Below the pieces are notes generated by a model. It had not been told where the DNA came from, ran no database searches, and worked only from the letters and a program-made list of their open reading frames with translations. Both the position numbers and the translations under genes were made by a program. A stretch of 21,035 bases of DNA from Dehalococcoidia bacterium (GTDB lineage: Bacteria; Chloroflexota; Dehalococcoidia; Lucifugimonadales; JAGWBF01): positions 1 through 21,035 of the forward strand of contig JAGWBF010000042.1 of the NCBI GenBank assembly GCA_021296025.1. The letters run 5' to 3'. Below, one piece after another: positions 7,564 through 14,329 of the stretch (position 1 is the first letter of the stretch; each line of letters opens with the position of its first letter).

Positions 7564-8238
7564 CTAGGGGGTGTCAAGGTAATTCGGCCCGGAGGCCAGT
7601 CGCTCCTGCCAGCCCGCCAGAAGCTTTTCCAACTCCAGCTGGCGCAGGGTCATGGTCAGGTCGCCCCTGGTGCGCTCCAAGACGCCACGCATTGCGTCCG
7701 TCGTCCGCCTCAAGCCTCCGGTTACCCCCTCGGGAAAGTCCACCGTGACCAGCAGGCTGTAGATGTCATCCATGACCTGCATCAGCTCCTCGCACCGCTC
7801 CGTCTCGTTCCGCCGGAGTGAGTCCAGGACGTAACGGCGCAGCTCGCCGATGACCTCTCCCATGCCATTCAGGTAAGACGCCATCTCCACTCCCAGGTCT
7901 TCCGCCTGGGGAATGGGGTTCCCGGATATCAGCGCCAGGGTGATGTTGGCCTCTGCGTACTCCTTGCGGGCATCAGCCAAGAAGCCCGAATAGTAGATGT
8001 CCGGGCTCCGGCCTCTGATCACGTCCGCCTCTTCCAGCTGCTGGGAGGCCCGGGAGATCAGGGATGCAGCCTCATCTAGGTCATGGCGATGCACTGCCCG
8101 GATGGCGTTGGCCGATAGACGGATCACCTCCCTGGAGATACGAAGACCCGTCTCCCTGGCATCATGCTTGGCGGAAAGCTCCTGCTGGGCCCGTTCCGAC
8201 GCCTGGGTCAGGTCCGGCCGGTTGGCCGCTGTGCTCAC
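7564..8238 (-). CDS. Translin-family protein
   Basis: A 224-residue, probably all-helical protein with the translin pattern: REVIRLSANAIRAVHR (36-51), YYSGFLADARKEYAEA (82-97), YLNGMGEVIGELRR (122-135), DDIYSLLVTVDFPE (157-170) and LRRTTDAMRGVLERTRGDLT (176-195). Family knowledge: eukaryotic translin and TRAX form an octameric RNA-binding nuclease, and prokaryotic members (COG2178) are poorly characterised. The usual length (200-230) fits. The GTG start at 8236-8238 overlaps the thiE stop as GTGA, with a G-rich GGGGGCAGG just upstream, so translation is probably coupled to thiE. The frame stays open further upstream, inside thiE, but that is shadow. Nucleic-acid binding is likely; whether it has nuclease activity cannot be judged from sequence. 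Confidence 0.8.
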   Translation of the reverse strand: MSTAANRPDLTQASERAQQELSAKHDARETGLRISREVIRLSANAIRAVHRHDLDEAASLISRASQQLEEADVIRGRSPDIYYSGFLADARKEYAEANITLALISGNPIPQAEDLGVEMASYLNGMGEVIGELRRYVLDSLRRNETERCEELMQVMDDIYSLLVTVDFPEGVTGGLRRTTDAMRGVLERTRGDLTMTLRQLELEKLLAGWQERLASGPNYLDTP

Positions 8239-8876
8239 ACCCTGCCCCCGGCCTCTTCGATACGCCGCACCAAGCGGCGCGCCGCCTCCTCGGGGTCTTC
8301 GGCCAGTCCCACAGCGGCCGTAACGCACACAGCATCCGCCCCGGCCTTCATCACAGCCTCGATGTTCTCTGCATTGATGCCCCCGATGGCCACCAGGGGA
8401 AGGTCCGTCATCTTCCTGGCAGCCCCGAGGCCCTCGGGACCCACGGGCCGGCTGGTGTCTGCCGAGACCTTTGTGGAGGTAGCGTAAATGGAGCCGAAGG
8501 CCACATGGTCGGCCCCCTGGGCCAACGAATCGGCGAGCTCTTCCCTTGAGTGGTTGGACCTTCCTATGACCTGCCAGGAGTGAAGCACCTTCCGAGCCTC
8601 TACCACCGGCAGGTCGCCTTGGCCCACGTGAAGGCCATGGGCATTCACTATGGACGCCAGGTCGGCATGGTCGTTGATGATCAGCGTAGCCCCGTATTCC
8701 GTACACAGGTCCTTCAGGGTGCGGGCCAGTGGCAAGGTCTCTCCCTTGTCTCGCAGCTTATCCCGCAGCTGAAGGACCCGCGCCCCCCCTTGCAGCGCCG
8801 CCTTGGCGACAGTGACCTGGGGGTCGATAATTACGTACAGCCCCTGCATTGCCGGGGCGGGCCTGTCTCCGGTCAT
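8235..8876 (-). CDS. thiE: Thiamine-phosphate synthase
   Basis: Joins hydroxymethylpyrimidine diphosphate and thiazole phosphate to give thiamine phosphate; a cytosolic TIM-barrel enzyme. The 213 residues carry the expected motifs in order: VLQLRDK (34-40), INDHADLA (67-74), GLHVGQGDLP (81-90), GSIYATSTK (128-136), PLVAIGGI (160-167) and AVCVTAAV (182-189). The segment usually reading G(V/R)S(T/C)H is GRSNHS (105-110). The ATG at 8876 overlaps the stop of the upstream FmdB-type gene as ATGA, which supports this start over the internal Met10. No other thiamine genes are present and no TPP riboswitch was seen, so its neighbours are not pathway partners. Confidence 0.93.
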   Translation of the reverse strand: MTGDRPAPAMQGLYVIIDPQVTVAKAALQGGARVLQLRDKLRDKGETLPLARTLKDLCTEYGATLIINDHADLASIVNAHGLHVGQGDLPVVEARKVLHSWQVIGRSNHSREELADSLAQGADHVAFGSIYATSTKVSADTSRPVGPEGLGAARKMTDLPLVAIGGINAENIEAVMKAGADAVCVTAAVGLAEDPEEAARRLVRRIEEAGGRV

Positions 8877-9214
8877 ATGTCCAAGCCCTCGGGCGCCTTG
8901 CCCCGGCGGGCGGCGTCGATGTTTTCCTTTACCGAGTTAGGCATCTCGACACCGTGGGAGTTGAAGGACTCCTCTATACGCCGGCCCACGTTGGACGGAT
9001 CGCTGTAGTACTCCAGGGAGGAGCCGGGAGCATCAAAGGCCGGGGCAGACCCCTTGGTGGAAGCCGACTTGTGGTATGCAAATGATGACATCCTCCTGCG
9101 CACGTCAGTGCCGTTGCAGTGGGAGCAGGTAGGATCGGGGGAACTCTCCATCGACCGCACAAGCACAGACGACACACCCTGGCAGGTCAAGCACCGGTAC
9201 TCGTAGATGGGCAA
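8873..9214 (-). CDS. FmdB-type zinc-ribbon protein (copy 1)
   Basis: A 113-residue protein opening with the FmdB/CxxC_CxxC_SSSS signature MPIYEYRC. It has a four-cysteine zinc ribbon at C8, C11, C30 and C33, then a polar serine-rich linker and a helical tail with no recognised domain. Family function is not established; the name comes from an annotated regulator of formamidase/amidase genes. The start is TTG at 9212-9214, set by the conserved MPIYEY opening, with AGGT upstream. It overlaps thiE by 4 nt (ATGA), so the two are probably co-translated. It lies 49 nt after a paralogue with identical cysteine spacing. Confidence 0.85.
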   Translation of the reverse strand: MPIYEYRCLTCQGVSSVLVRSMESSPDPTCSHCNGTDVRRRMSSFAYHKSASTKGSAPAFDAPGSSLEYYSDPSNVGRRIEESFNSHGVEMPNSVKENIDAARRGKAPEGLDI

Positions 9215-9263
9215 CTGCTACCTGGCCGACCTTCGGGATTCCTTGGAAGGCGAGGAGGAGTGT

Positions 9264-9611
9264 CTAGCAGTCGAAAGCATCGCCGTCATCCATGTCGGCC
9301 TCCGACTCCAGCTCGTCGACCATCTCCTTGAATTCGGAGGTCACCTCGCCGCCCATCTCATGCTGCATCCGGCGCATCCAGCCCGCAACCGCCCTGGGGT
9401 CTTCATTATCTATGTTCTCCGGCCAGCCGGTATCCGGGGCCCAGTCGAGGCTGGAACCCCAAGACCGCCGGAAAGAGAACTTGGACACCAGCCGGTGCAT
9501 GTTTGCGCTGCCACAATGGTCGCAGACAGCATTCGGGGTGGCATTAATGTTCTTGACCAGTACCGTGGACCTTCGACGGCACTCCTGGCACCTGTACTCG
9601 TAAAGTGGCAC
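9264..9611 (-). CDS. FmdB-type zinc-ribbon protein (copy 2)
   Basis: A 115-residue paralogue of the downstream gene, with opening MPLYEYRC and zinc-ribbon cysteines C8, C11, C30 and C33. Its tail differs: a tryptophan-containing linker (SSLDWAPDTGW) and a strongly acidic C-terminus (ELESEADMDDGDAFDC) ending in cysteine. The start is GTG at 9609-9611, with AGAGG immediately before it and AAGGAG further upstream. It follows yraN by 50 nt. The pair looks like a tandem duplication in which only the metal-binding N-terminus has been conserved. Function unknown. Confidence 0.85.
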   Translation of the reverse strand: MPLYEYRCQECRRRSTVLVKNINATPNAVCDHCGSANMHRLVSKFSFRRSWGSSLDWAPDTGWPENIDNEDPRAVAGWMRRMQHEMGGEVTSEFKEMVDELESEADMDDGDAFDC

Positions 9612-9661
9612 CCTCTACCCGGCACTCCTTCCTGGGGTCTTCCGGTCAAATTTTAACACAC

Positions 9662-10045
9662 TCAACAGCCGTCACTTTGCGCTTGGACAGCATACTTTAC
9701 GTGATCGATTCTCGGAGACCCACTCCCCATGGGCAATCGCACCGACACCAGGTCTATTCTCCAGTCCGTGGGTGGGGTCTCGCAGGCCTGGAGGTAAGTC
9801 AGGGCGGTCATGGTCAGCCTGCGTTGCTTTGCCTTGGACAGCGACTCTTCGGGGGTCCCAAAGCTCTCTGACCGCTTGGTCCGCACCTCAACGAACACCG
9901 TGCAGTTCCCATCCATGGCCACGATATCAACTTCACCGTACCGGCACCGGTAGTTGCACTCCAGTATCCGATAGCCCTGGGACTCCAGCAGCCTGCGGGC
10001 TGCAATCTCCCCCTGGTTACCGAGCTTCGTTTTGGCAGAAGGCAT
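9662..10045 (-). CDS. yraN: YraN family (UPF0102) endonuclease-like protein
   Basis: A 127-residue protein with a predicted PD-(D/E)XK nuclease-like fold. Typical UPF0102 features are LGNQGEIAARRLL (8-20), GYRILECNYRCRYGEVDIVA (24-43) and TVFVEVRTKRS (49-59), whose acidic residues and lysine match the nuclease core. The family is linked to DNA processing or recombination, but its role is unsettled. The frame extends upstream to 10297 inside rnhB; the ATG at 10045 is preferred because it starts just before the conserved region, 44 nt after the rnhB stop. No strong ribosome site is visible. The rnhB-yraN order is a common bacterial arrangement. Confidence 0.9.
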   Translation of the reverse strand: MPSAKTKLGNQGEIAARRLLESQGYRILECNYRCRYGEVDIVAMDGNCTVFVEVRTKRSESFGTPEESLSKAKQRRLTMTALTYLQACETPPTDWRIDLVSVRLPMGSGSPRIDHVKYAVQAQSDGC

Positions 10046-10089
10046 AAGGACTGATCTTTCTGCGGGGCCGGACCGGTATCCGGCCGGCC

Positions 10090-10710
10090 TCACATACCGG
10101 GCAGCCTCGGCTTCAAGCTGAAGGACCGCCGGTGAATTGGGGACGGTCCCAGCTCCATCAGGCGATGCCTGTGGGCGAGGGTAGCGTAACCCTTGTGACG
10201 GGAGAACCCGTAGCCCGGGTACTCTAAATCGGCTTCCACCATGAGCCTGTCCCGGCTCACCTTCGCCACGATGGAGGCAGCGGCTATGGAGTAGCACAGG
10301 CTGTCACCCTTGGCGAGGCTGAAGCAGGGTATGTCCAGCTCATTCAATTGAACATAGTCCACGAGCAGGTGGCACGGCTCCTCGGGCAGGTCCATCACCG
10401 CTCTGACCATGGCCAGCCTGCAGGCGGGGGCGATACCCATGCTGTCGATCTCCTCACTGGACACGGACCCCAATCCCACGCCCACAGCCCCTTCCATAAT
10501 CAGTGGATACATACGTTCCCGGGCTTGGGCGGCCAGCTTCTTGCTGTCATCTACCTGAGCCAGCCAGGGAGGGACCCCCAATGCGGGCTGTAGGAGTACG
10601 GCCGCCGCAACCACTGGACCGGCCAGCGGCCCCCGACCCACCTCATCCACTCCGGCAACCGTCGGGTAGCCCTGCGCGGATATCCTTAGCTCATGCTCGA
10701 AGGTAGGCAC
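10090..10710 (-). CDS. rnhB: Ribonuclease HII
   Basis: Removes RNA, including single ribonucleotides, from RNA-DNA hybrids. The 206 residues carry the type 2 RNase H core: GVDEVGRGPLAGPVV (20-34) with D22/E23, DSKKL (55-59), D118 in LLVDY where most members have DG, D136 in KGDSL, ASIVAKVSRDR (145-155), and the C-terminal HKGYATLAHRHRL and GPSPIHRRSF. The start is GTG at 10708-10710; an in-frame TGA lies 18 nt upstream, so no longer form is possible. It follows mnmA by 21 nt on the same strand. Confidence 0.95.
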   Translation of the reverse strand: MPTFEHELRISAQGYPTVAGVDEVGRGPLAGPVVAAAVLLQPALGVPPWLAQVDDSKKLAAQARERMYPLIMEGAVGVGLGSVSSEEIDSMGIAPACRLAMVRAVMDLPEEPCHLLVDYVQLNELDIPCFSLAKGDSLCYSIAAASIVAKVSRDRLMVEADLEYPGYGFSRHKGYATLAHRHRLMELGPSPIHRRSFSLKPRLPGM

Positions 10711-10731
10711 AGCACCGGCCCAATCTCAAGT

Positions 10732-11856
10732 TCAGCTCCCGACAGCTGAACCGCTGGGCCTCGCCGAGGAAAGACCGATATCTGCCGGCGGCCCAGCCTC
10801 GATTCGCCCACCTCCCAGCACCACCTCTCCCTGGTAAAGGGCGACGGCTTGGCCGGGGGTGACCGCTCTCTGGGGTTCCCGGAAGCGTATCTCTGCGTAG
10901 GGGCCAGCAGGCGTGAGGACAGCCTCGCACTCCGGTGATTTGTACCTGATCTTGGCGGTAACCCCTTCTTCAACAGGAGGCGGGCTGCCGGAAACGTAGC
11001 TCACTCCTGAGGCCCATAGAGAGGAGCTGTACAGGTGCTCCTCTGGTCCAACCACCACCCGTCGGTGGCCTGCATCAATGCCAATCACGTACATGGGCAC
11101 CCTTCCGGCGATTCCCAGCCCGCGCCTCTGGCCGATGGTGAAGTGTTCGATGCCGTCATGCTTCCCCAACACCCGCCCGTCTTCATCAACGATGCTCCCT
11201 GCCTGGGGCTTTATGTGGTCCCGCAGGTACTCTCGGTAGTTTCCACCGGGAATGAAACATATATCCTGGCTGTCGGGCTTGTCGGCATTGGGAAGGCCGG
11301 CATCCGATGCCAGCCGGCGTATCTCTTCCTTCGGATATCCACCAACGGGCATCAGGGTGCGCTCCAGCTCCTGCTGCCCCATGCTATAAAGCACGTAGGA
11401 CTGGTCCTTGAAAGGGTCCAGCCCCTTCAGAAGCTGGTAGGACGAGCCCTCCCTGCAGATGCGGGCATAATGCCCCGTAGCCACGAACTCGGCCCCCAGC
11501 AGGTGGGCCCTCTGGTACAGAAAGTCAAACTTGATCCTCTCGTTGCACGCGATGCAGGGGTGAGGTGTGCGTCCCGCCTGGTACTCCCCCAGGAAGTAGT
11601 CAGTGACGTAGGCCTTGAACTCCCTCTGCAGGTTGAACACATGATGGGCAACCCCCAGGCGATGGCACACCCGCCGGGCATCTTCCACATCATCGACGGT
11701 GCAGCACCCCTGGTAGTTGGCGGGAAGCTGAGTGGCCGGCAGGTCGTACAGCTTCATGGTGACACCCAGCACCCTGTATCCAGCTTCATGCAGAAGCAGG
11801 GCTGCAGCGGACGAGTCCACGCCCCCGCTCATGGCTACGACTACGCTCTCAGGCAA
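10732..11856 (-). CDS. mnmA: tRNA-specific 2-thiouridylase
   Basis: Thiolates U34 of tRNA-Lys, -Glu and -Gln using ATP and a sulfur relay. At 374 residues it is full length. The PP-loop is SGGVDSS (10-16), followed by GCCTVDDVEDARRV (50-63). The active-site cysteine is C104 in PCIACNERIKF (100-110), and the second cysteine is C200 in SQDICFIPGG. DQSYVL (151-156) and TIGQRRGLGI (240-249) are further signatures. The start is TTG at 11854-11856, preceded by GAGGA about 8 nt upstream and directly followed by the conserved PESVVVAMSGG. It lies 27 nt after the cupin gene and 21 nt before rnhB. Confidence 0.95.
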   Translation of the reverse strand: MPESVVVAMSGGVDSSAAALLLHEAGYRVLGVTMKLYDLPATQLPANYQGCCTVDDVEDARRVCHRLGVAHHVFNLQREFKAYVTDYFLGEYQAGRTPHPCIACNERIKFDFLYQRAHLLGAEFVATGHYARICREGSSYQLLKGLDPFKDQSYVLYSMGQQELERTLMPVGGYPKEEIRRLASDAGLPNADKPDSQDICFIPGGNYREYLRDHIKPQAGSIVDEDGRVLGKHDGIEHFTIGQRRGLGIAGRVPMYVIGIDAGHRRVVVGPEEHLYSSSLWASGVSYVSGSPPPVEEGVTAKIRYKSPECEAVLTPAGPYAEIRFREPQRAVTPGQAVALYQGEVVLGGGRIEAGPPADIGLSSARPSGSAVGS

Positions 11857-11883
11857 TGCTACGTCCTCGAGCCACCCGGCAAA

Positions 11884-12249
11884 CTACTCTTCCAGCTGGG
11901 TGGTCTCACTCCCCTTGGCGGTAATGGTTATGTGGGCCATGGGCGACTGGTCTCTCGCTCCATGCCAGTGCTTTTCGCCAGCGGGAACGTGAATGATATC
12001 GCCCACCGTCACTTCCCGTACCTCTTTCTCGGTGGCAACAATGCCGATGCCCGAGGTGATGATGAGCACCTGGTCGCTGGTGTGGGAGTGGAACTTGTTC
12101 CGGGCGCCCCGACCAAAGCTGACGATCCCGCAATTGAAGTTGTTGGCCTCCTCGGTGGGAACGATGGTCTGCCGGGTGACCGTTCCGCCGGTGAACAGGG
12201 GAGTGTTGACCGACTCTTCCGCAACCTCAGCCGTCCTTACGACCTTCAT
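11884..12249 (-). CDS. Small single-domain cupin protein
   Basis: A 121-residue cupin_2-type beta-barrel. Motif 1 is FHSHTSDQVLIITSG (53-67), with H54 and H56 present and glutamine at position 60 where metal cupins usually have glutamate. Motif 2 is GDIIHVPAGEKHWH (83-96), with its histidine(s) at 94/96. A metal site is therefore likely, but the ligand and reaction are unknown. The start is the ATG at 12249: GGGAGGAG lies directly upstream, while the longer frame to 12339 adds a tail with no site. It precedes mnmA by 27 nt. Confidence 0.85.
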   Translation of the reverse strand: MKVVRTAEVAEESVNTPLFTGGTVTRQTIVPTEEANNFNCGIVSFGRGARNKFHSHTSDQVLIITSGIGIVATEKEVREVTVGDIIHVPAGEKHWHGARDQSPMAHITITAKGSETTQLEE

Positions 12250-12312
12250 ATCTCCTCCCGTACTTACATGAGGGCATGCTTTGCCCGCCGCATAGCTGAA
12301 CTGGCAGTAATG

Positions 12313-12341
12313 ATAATACTTTGCCCAAGCTGAGTCCACAA
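12313..12341 (-). promoter_or_regulatory. Probable promoter of the cupin-mnmA run
   Basis: On the minus strand TTGTGG (12336-12341), a 17-nt spacer and TATTAT (12313-12318) form a plausible sigma-70 promoter. It lies in the 105-nt gap between the MFS and cupin genes, about 60 nt before the cupin ATG. Confidence 0.45.
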
Positions 12342-12354
12342 AGGGACGCAGTGG

Positions 12355-13569
12355 TCAGCCCCTGGAGGAGGGCTCCGGCGCAGACCGTGGCTCCGGCACC
12401 GACAGGCCGGCCACAACCAGCATCCAGGCCAGGGCAGCAAACACCAGGAAACCAGGAACAAAGCTGCCAGTGATATCCTTCAGGATGCCCACTGCCAGGG
12501 GTGCCACGAACCCACCCATCCCCGACACCGCCATGATCCATCCCCACGCCACCGCTACTTTTCCGGGAGTCATACCTTCCAGCTCCATGGGTAGAACGAA
12601 CAGCATGGGAACGTACAGCCATGATCCTATGCCCAGCAAGCTTATGCAGACCAACGCAATCGCTGTGTTGTCCACAAGAACGGTGCCCAACCCGCCAACT
12701 GCCGCCATGACCCCCGGAACGATGAAGAACATCCTCCGGGACGTCACCCTGACTGCCAGGAAGCCTGCGAACAGCACGGCAGCCACTCCCGCCAGGGGAA
12801 GGGCGCTGGTGATCAGTCCCGCTTGGGAAAGGGATATGTCCCGGCTCTGGCTGTAGAAGGTGGGCAGCCAGGATGTAAGGGCCACGTACTGGGCAAAGCA
12901 CGCTGCATCCCCGATTCCCGGCATCAGCACAGCGCGCTTCCGCAATGTCTCCGACACATCGCGCCAAGAGAACCTGTCCGAAGACCCGGAGGCTACAACC
13001 CCCACCTTCCCCCACACCATCCATGCGATGGCCCCTGCCAGCGCCACAGCACCGAACACCCCCAGCGCTCCTTCCCAGCCCAGGTGCCCGGCCAGGGGCG
13101 CAGCCGTGGAGGTGGACAGGGCGATCCCCAAGCTCAGGGCCGCCACATTCAGGCTGGTCAGAATCAGGGCCTCGTTGGGCCTGAACCAGCCCATGATCAA
13201 GGGACCGGTGGCGGGCATTATCAGCGCCATGCCAAGGCCGAAGATGATGCGAATTGCCAACAGGCTCCCGAAGTTGGGGGCAAGGACGGACAGGGTGCTC
13301 AGACCCACCATCAGCCAGCTAAGTGTGTAAACCCTCCGCACTCCCAGACTCGGAGTCAACATTCCGCCCGGCAGGCTGAACAGCGCAAACAGCAGCAGGG
13401 CCAAGGCAAGGAGAAGGCCTCCCGCAGAGCTGCTGATGTTGTAGTCCTCGGTGATGAGGGGAAGGAGAGGAGATAGTGACTGAAAGTTCAGTCCAACGGA
13501 AAGGTGGGCCCAAAATGCAAGCCCACCTATAACGTAGCGGTAGCGTTGGCCCCTGGGGTCTTCCGTCAT
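12355..13569 (-). CDS. MFS transporter (12 TM, NarK/CynX-like)
   Basis: Cytoplasmic-membrane secondary transporter of about 404 residues. Twelve hydrophobic segments can be counted, with the central cytoplasmic loop near SGSSDRFSWRDVSETLRKRA. Between TM2 and TM3 the loop GGMLTPSLGVRRVY corresponds to MFS motif A. TM-rich stretches such as IRIIFGLGMALIMPATGPL fit the NarK/CynX-like part of the superfamily. The substrate is unknown. An in-frame GTG at 13578, 9 nt earlier, is an alternative start; neither has a strong ribosome site. It diverges from the VOC gene across a 168-nt gap and heads the minus-strand run, though the cupin gene has its own likely promoter. Confidence 0.85.
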   Translation of the reverse strand: MTEDPRGQRYRYVIGGLAFWAHLSVGLNFQSLSPLLPLITEDYNISSSAGGLLLALALLLFALFSLPGGMLTPSLGVRRVYTLSWLMVGLSTLSVLAPNFGSLLAIRIIFGLGMALIMPATGPLIMGWFRPNEALILTSLNVAALSLGIALSTSTAAPLAGHLGWEGALGVFGAVALAGAIAWMVWGKVGVVASGSSDRFSWRDVSETLRKRAVLMPGIGDAACFAQYVALTSWLPTFYSQSRDISLSQAGLITSALPLAGVAAVLFAGFLAVRVTSRRMFFIVPGVMAAVGGLGTVLVDNTAIALVCISLLGIGSWLYVPMLFVLPMELEGMTPGKVAVAWGWIMAVSGMGGFVAPLAVGILKDITGSFVPGFLVFAALAWMLVVAGLSVPEPRSAPEPSSRG

Positions 13570-13646
13570 GGCGTCCACTTACTTTAGCCCAGGCACAGCC
13601 AGCTAACAATAACGGCCGGCGCCTTTACACCAGGTAGCGGCTGCAG

Positions 13647-13706
13647 TTGCTTCAGACGTTATGTACTGTTAACATTTCCCTGTGACTAAAGTCGCCACTA
13701 ACAGGG
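13647..13706 (+). promoter_or_regulatory. Promoter and overlapping dyad of the VOC gene
   Basis: TTGCTT (13647-13652), a 17-nt spacer and TAACAT (13670-13675) make a sigma-70-like promoter. Starting 2 nt downstream, CCCTGT (13678-13683) and ACAGGG (13701-13706) form a 6-bp inverted repeat that encloses the small palindrome GACT-AA-AGTC (13684-13693). A dyad at the expected transcription start suggests an operator or a 5' hairpin. Confidence 0.45.
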
Positions 13707-13737
13707 CGCACCAGCCGATAGCGAAAGAGGAGGGTTG

Positions 13738-14124
13738 ATGGCGGTCTACAGCTACGACCATATCCACCTAAGAAGCCCCGATCCTGCAACTGCAGCCAAG
13801 TTCTACAACAAGATGTTCGATGCCCAGATCATCGAGACTCCCCAACCCGACGGCAACACCAGGGTCGACCTGAACCTGAACGGCTTGACAATTTTCCTTG
13901 CAGGAGCCATGCCCTCCGGTACCGAGGTACAGGGAGTGGAGGGACCCCATTACGGATTGGACCACTTCGGCCTCAGGGTGGACAACCTGGATTCGGCGGT
14001 TTCGGACTTGAAGGCCAAGGGAGCGGAGCTGGAATCCGAGCCCAGGACCCTGCCCACAGGGGTCAAGATCGCCTTTGTCAAGGCGCCCGATGATGTGCGC
14101 ATAGAGCTGGTTGAACGGCACTAG
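13738..14124 (+). CDS. VOC (glyoxalase/bleomycin-resistance fold) protein
   Basis: A 128-residue protein with the paired beta-alpha-beta-beta-beta modules of the vicinal-oxygen-chelate superfamily. Likely metal ligands are H8 (YDHIHLRS), H76 (GLDHFGLRV) and E123 (VRIELVE), the usual His/His/Glu pattern, so a divalent-metal enzyme such as a lactoylglutathione-lyase-like or dioxygenase-like protein is plausible. The reaction is not predictable. The ATG at 13738 follows AGGAGG (13728-13733) by 4 nt; a TTG three bases earlier is too close to that site. It is transcribed away from the MFS gene and ends 205 nt before the radical SAM gene. Confidence 0.85.
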   Translation: MAVYSYDHIHLRSPDPATAAKFYNKMFDAQIIETPQPDGNTRVDLNLNGLTIFLAGAMPSGTEVQGVEGPHYGLDHFGLRVDNLDSAVSDLKAKGAELESEPRTLPTGVKIAFVKAPDDVRIELVERH

Positions 14125-14150
14125 CCCTGGCAATTGGAAGGGGCCAACGA

Positions 14151-14188
14151 ATATTTGAATTGCCCGAATACCAGGCTATTTCAAATAT
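14151..14188. repeat. 9-bp inverted repeat between the VOC and radical SAM genes
   Basis: ATATTTGAA (14151-14159) and TTCAAATAT (14180-14188) are perfect inverted arms separated by 20 nt. The right arm overlaps the predicted -35 box (14180-14185) of the radical SAM gene. It could be an operator or a weak AT-stem terminator after the VOC gene. Confidence 0.5.
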
Positions 14189-14207
14189 GCGCATGCTGGT
14201 GTAAAAT
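14180..14207 (+). promoter_or_regulatory. Probable promoter of the radical SAM gene
   Basis: TTCAAA (14180-14185), a 16-nt spacer and TAAAAT (14202-14207) form a sigma-70-like promoter. It would give a leader of about 115 nt before the ATG at 14330. Confidence 0.5.
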
Positions 14208-14276
14208 TATATGGCCGCCAAACCATAGGACCTGTGTGACCGGATGGGAAGGGTGAAGACGGGCGGGAGAAGAACG

Positions 14277-14312
14277 CTATCCGAAAGGGCAGGGAAATTC
14301 CCCCTGCGATAG
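14277..14312 (+). promoter_or_regulatory. Two-tier leader stem just before the radical SAM ribosome site
   Basis: CTATC (14277-14281) pairs with GATAG (14308-14312). Stacked directly on it, GCAGGG (14289-14294) pairs with CCCTGC (14302-14307) around the loop AAATTCC. A 7-nt bulge CGAAAGG sits on the 5' side only. The element ends 17 nt before the start codon. It does not carry the conserved cobalamin-riboswitch box. Confidence 0.4.
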
Positions 14313-14329
14313 GTTTGGAGTTCTAAAAG

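Noticed and set aside
7564..8706. 380-residue form of the translin gene
   Set aside because: The upstream part is a shadow frame of thiE; the GTGA overlap marks the real start.
9662..10297. 211-residue form of YraN
   Set aside because: The extra 84 residues overlap rnhB in another frame and are not YraN-like; the ATG at 10045 fits the family.
11035..12333. 432-codon plus-strand frame
   Set aside because: Antisense to mnmA and the cupin gene; no domain pattern, so it is a shadow of GC-rich coding sequence.
14208..14329. Cobalamin riboswitch before the B12-type radical SAM gene
   Set aside because: No conserved B12-box (GCCACTG-like) was found in the leader.
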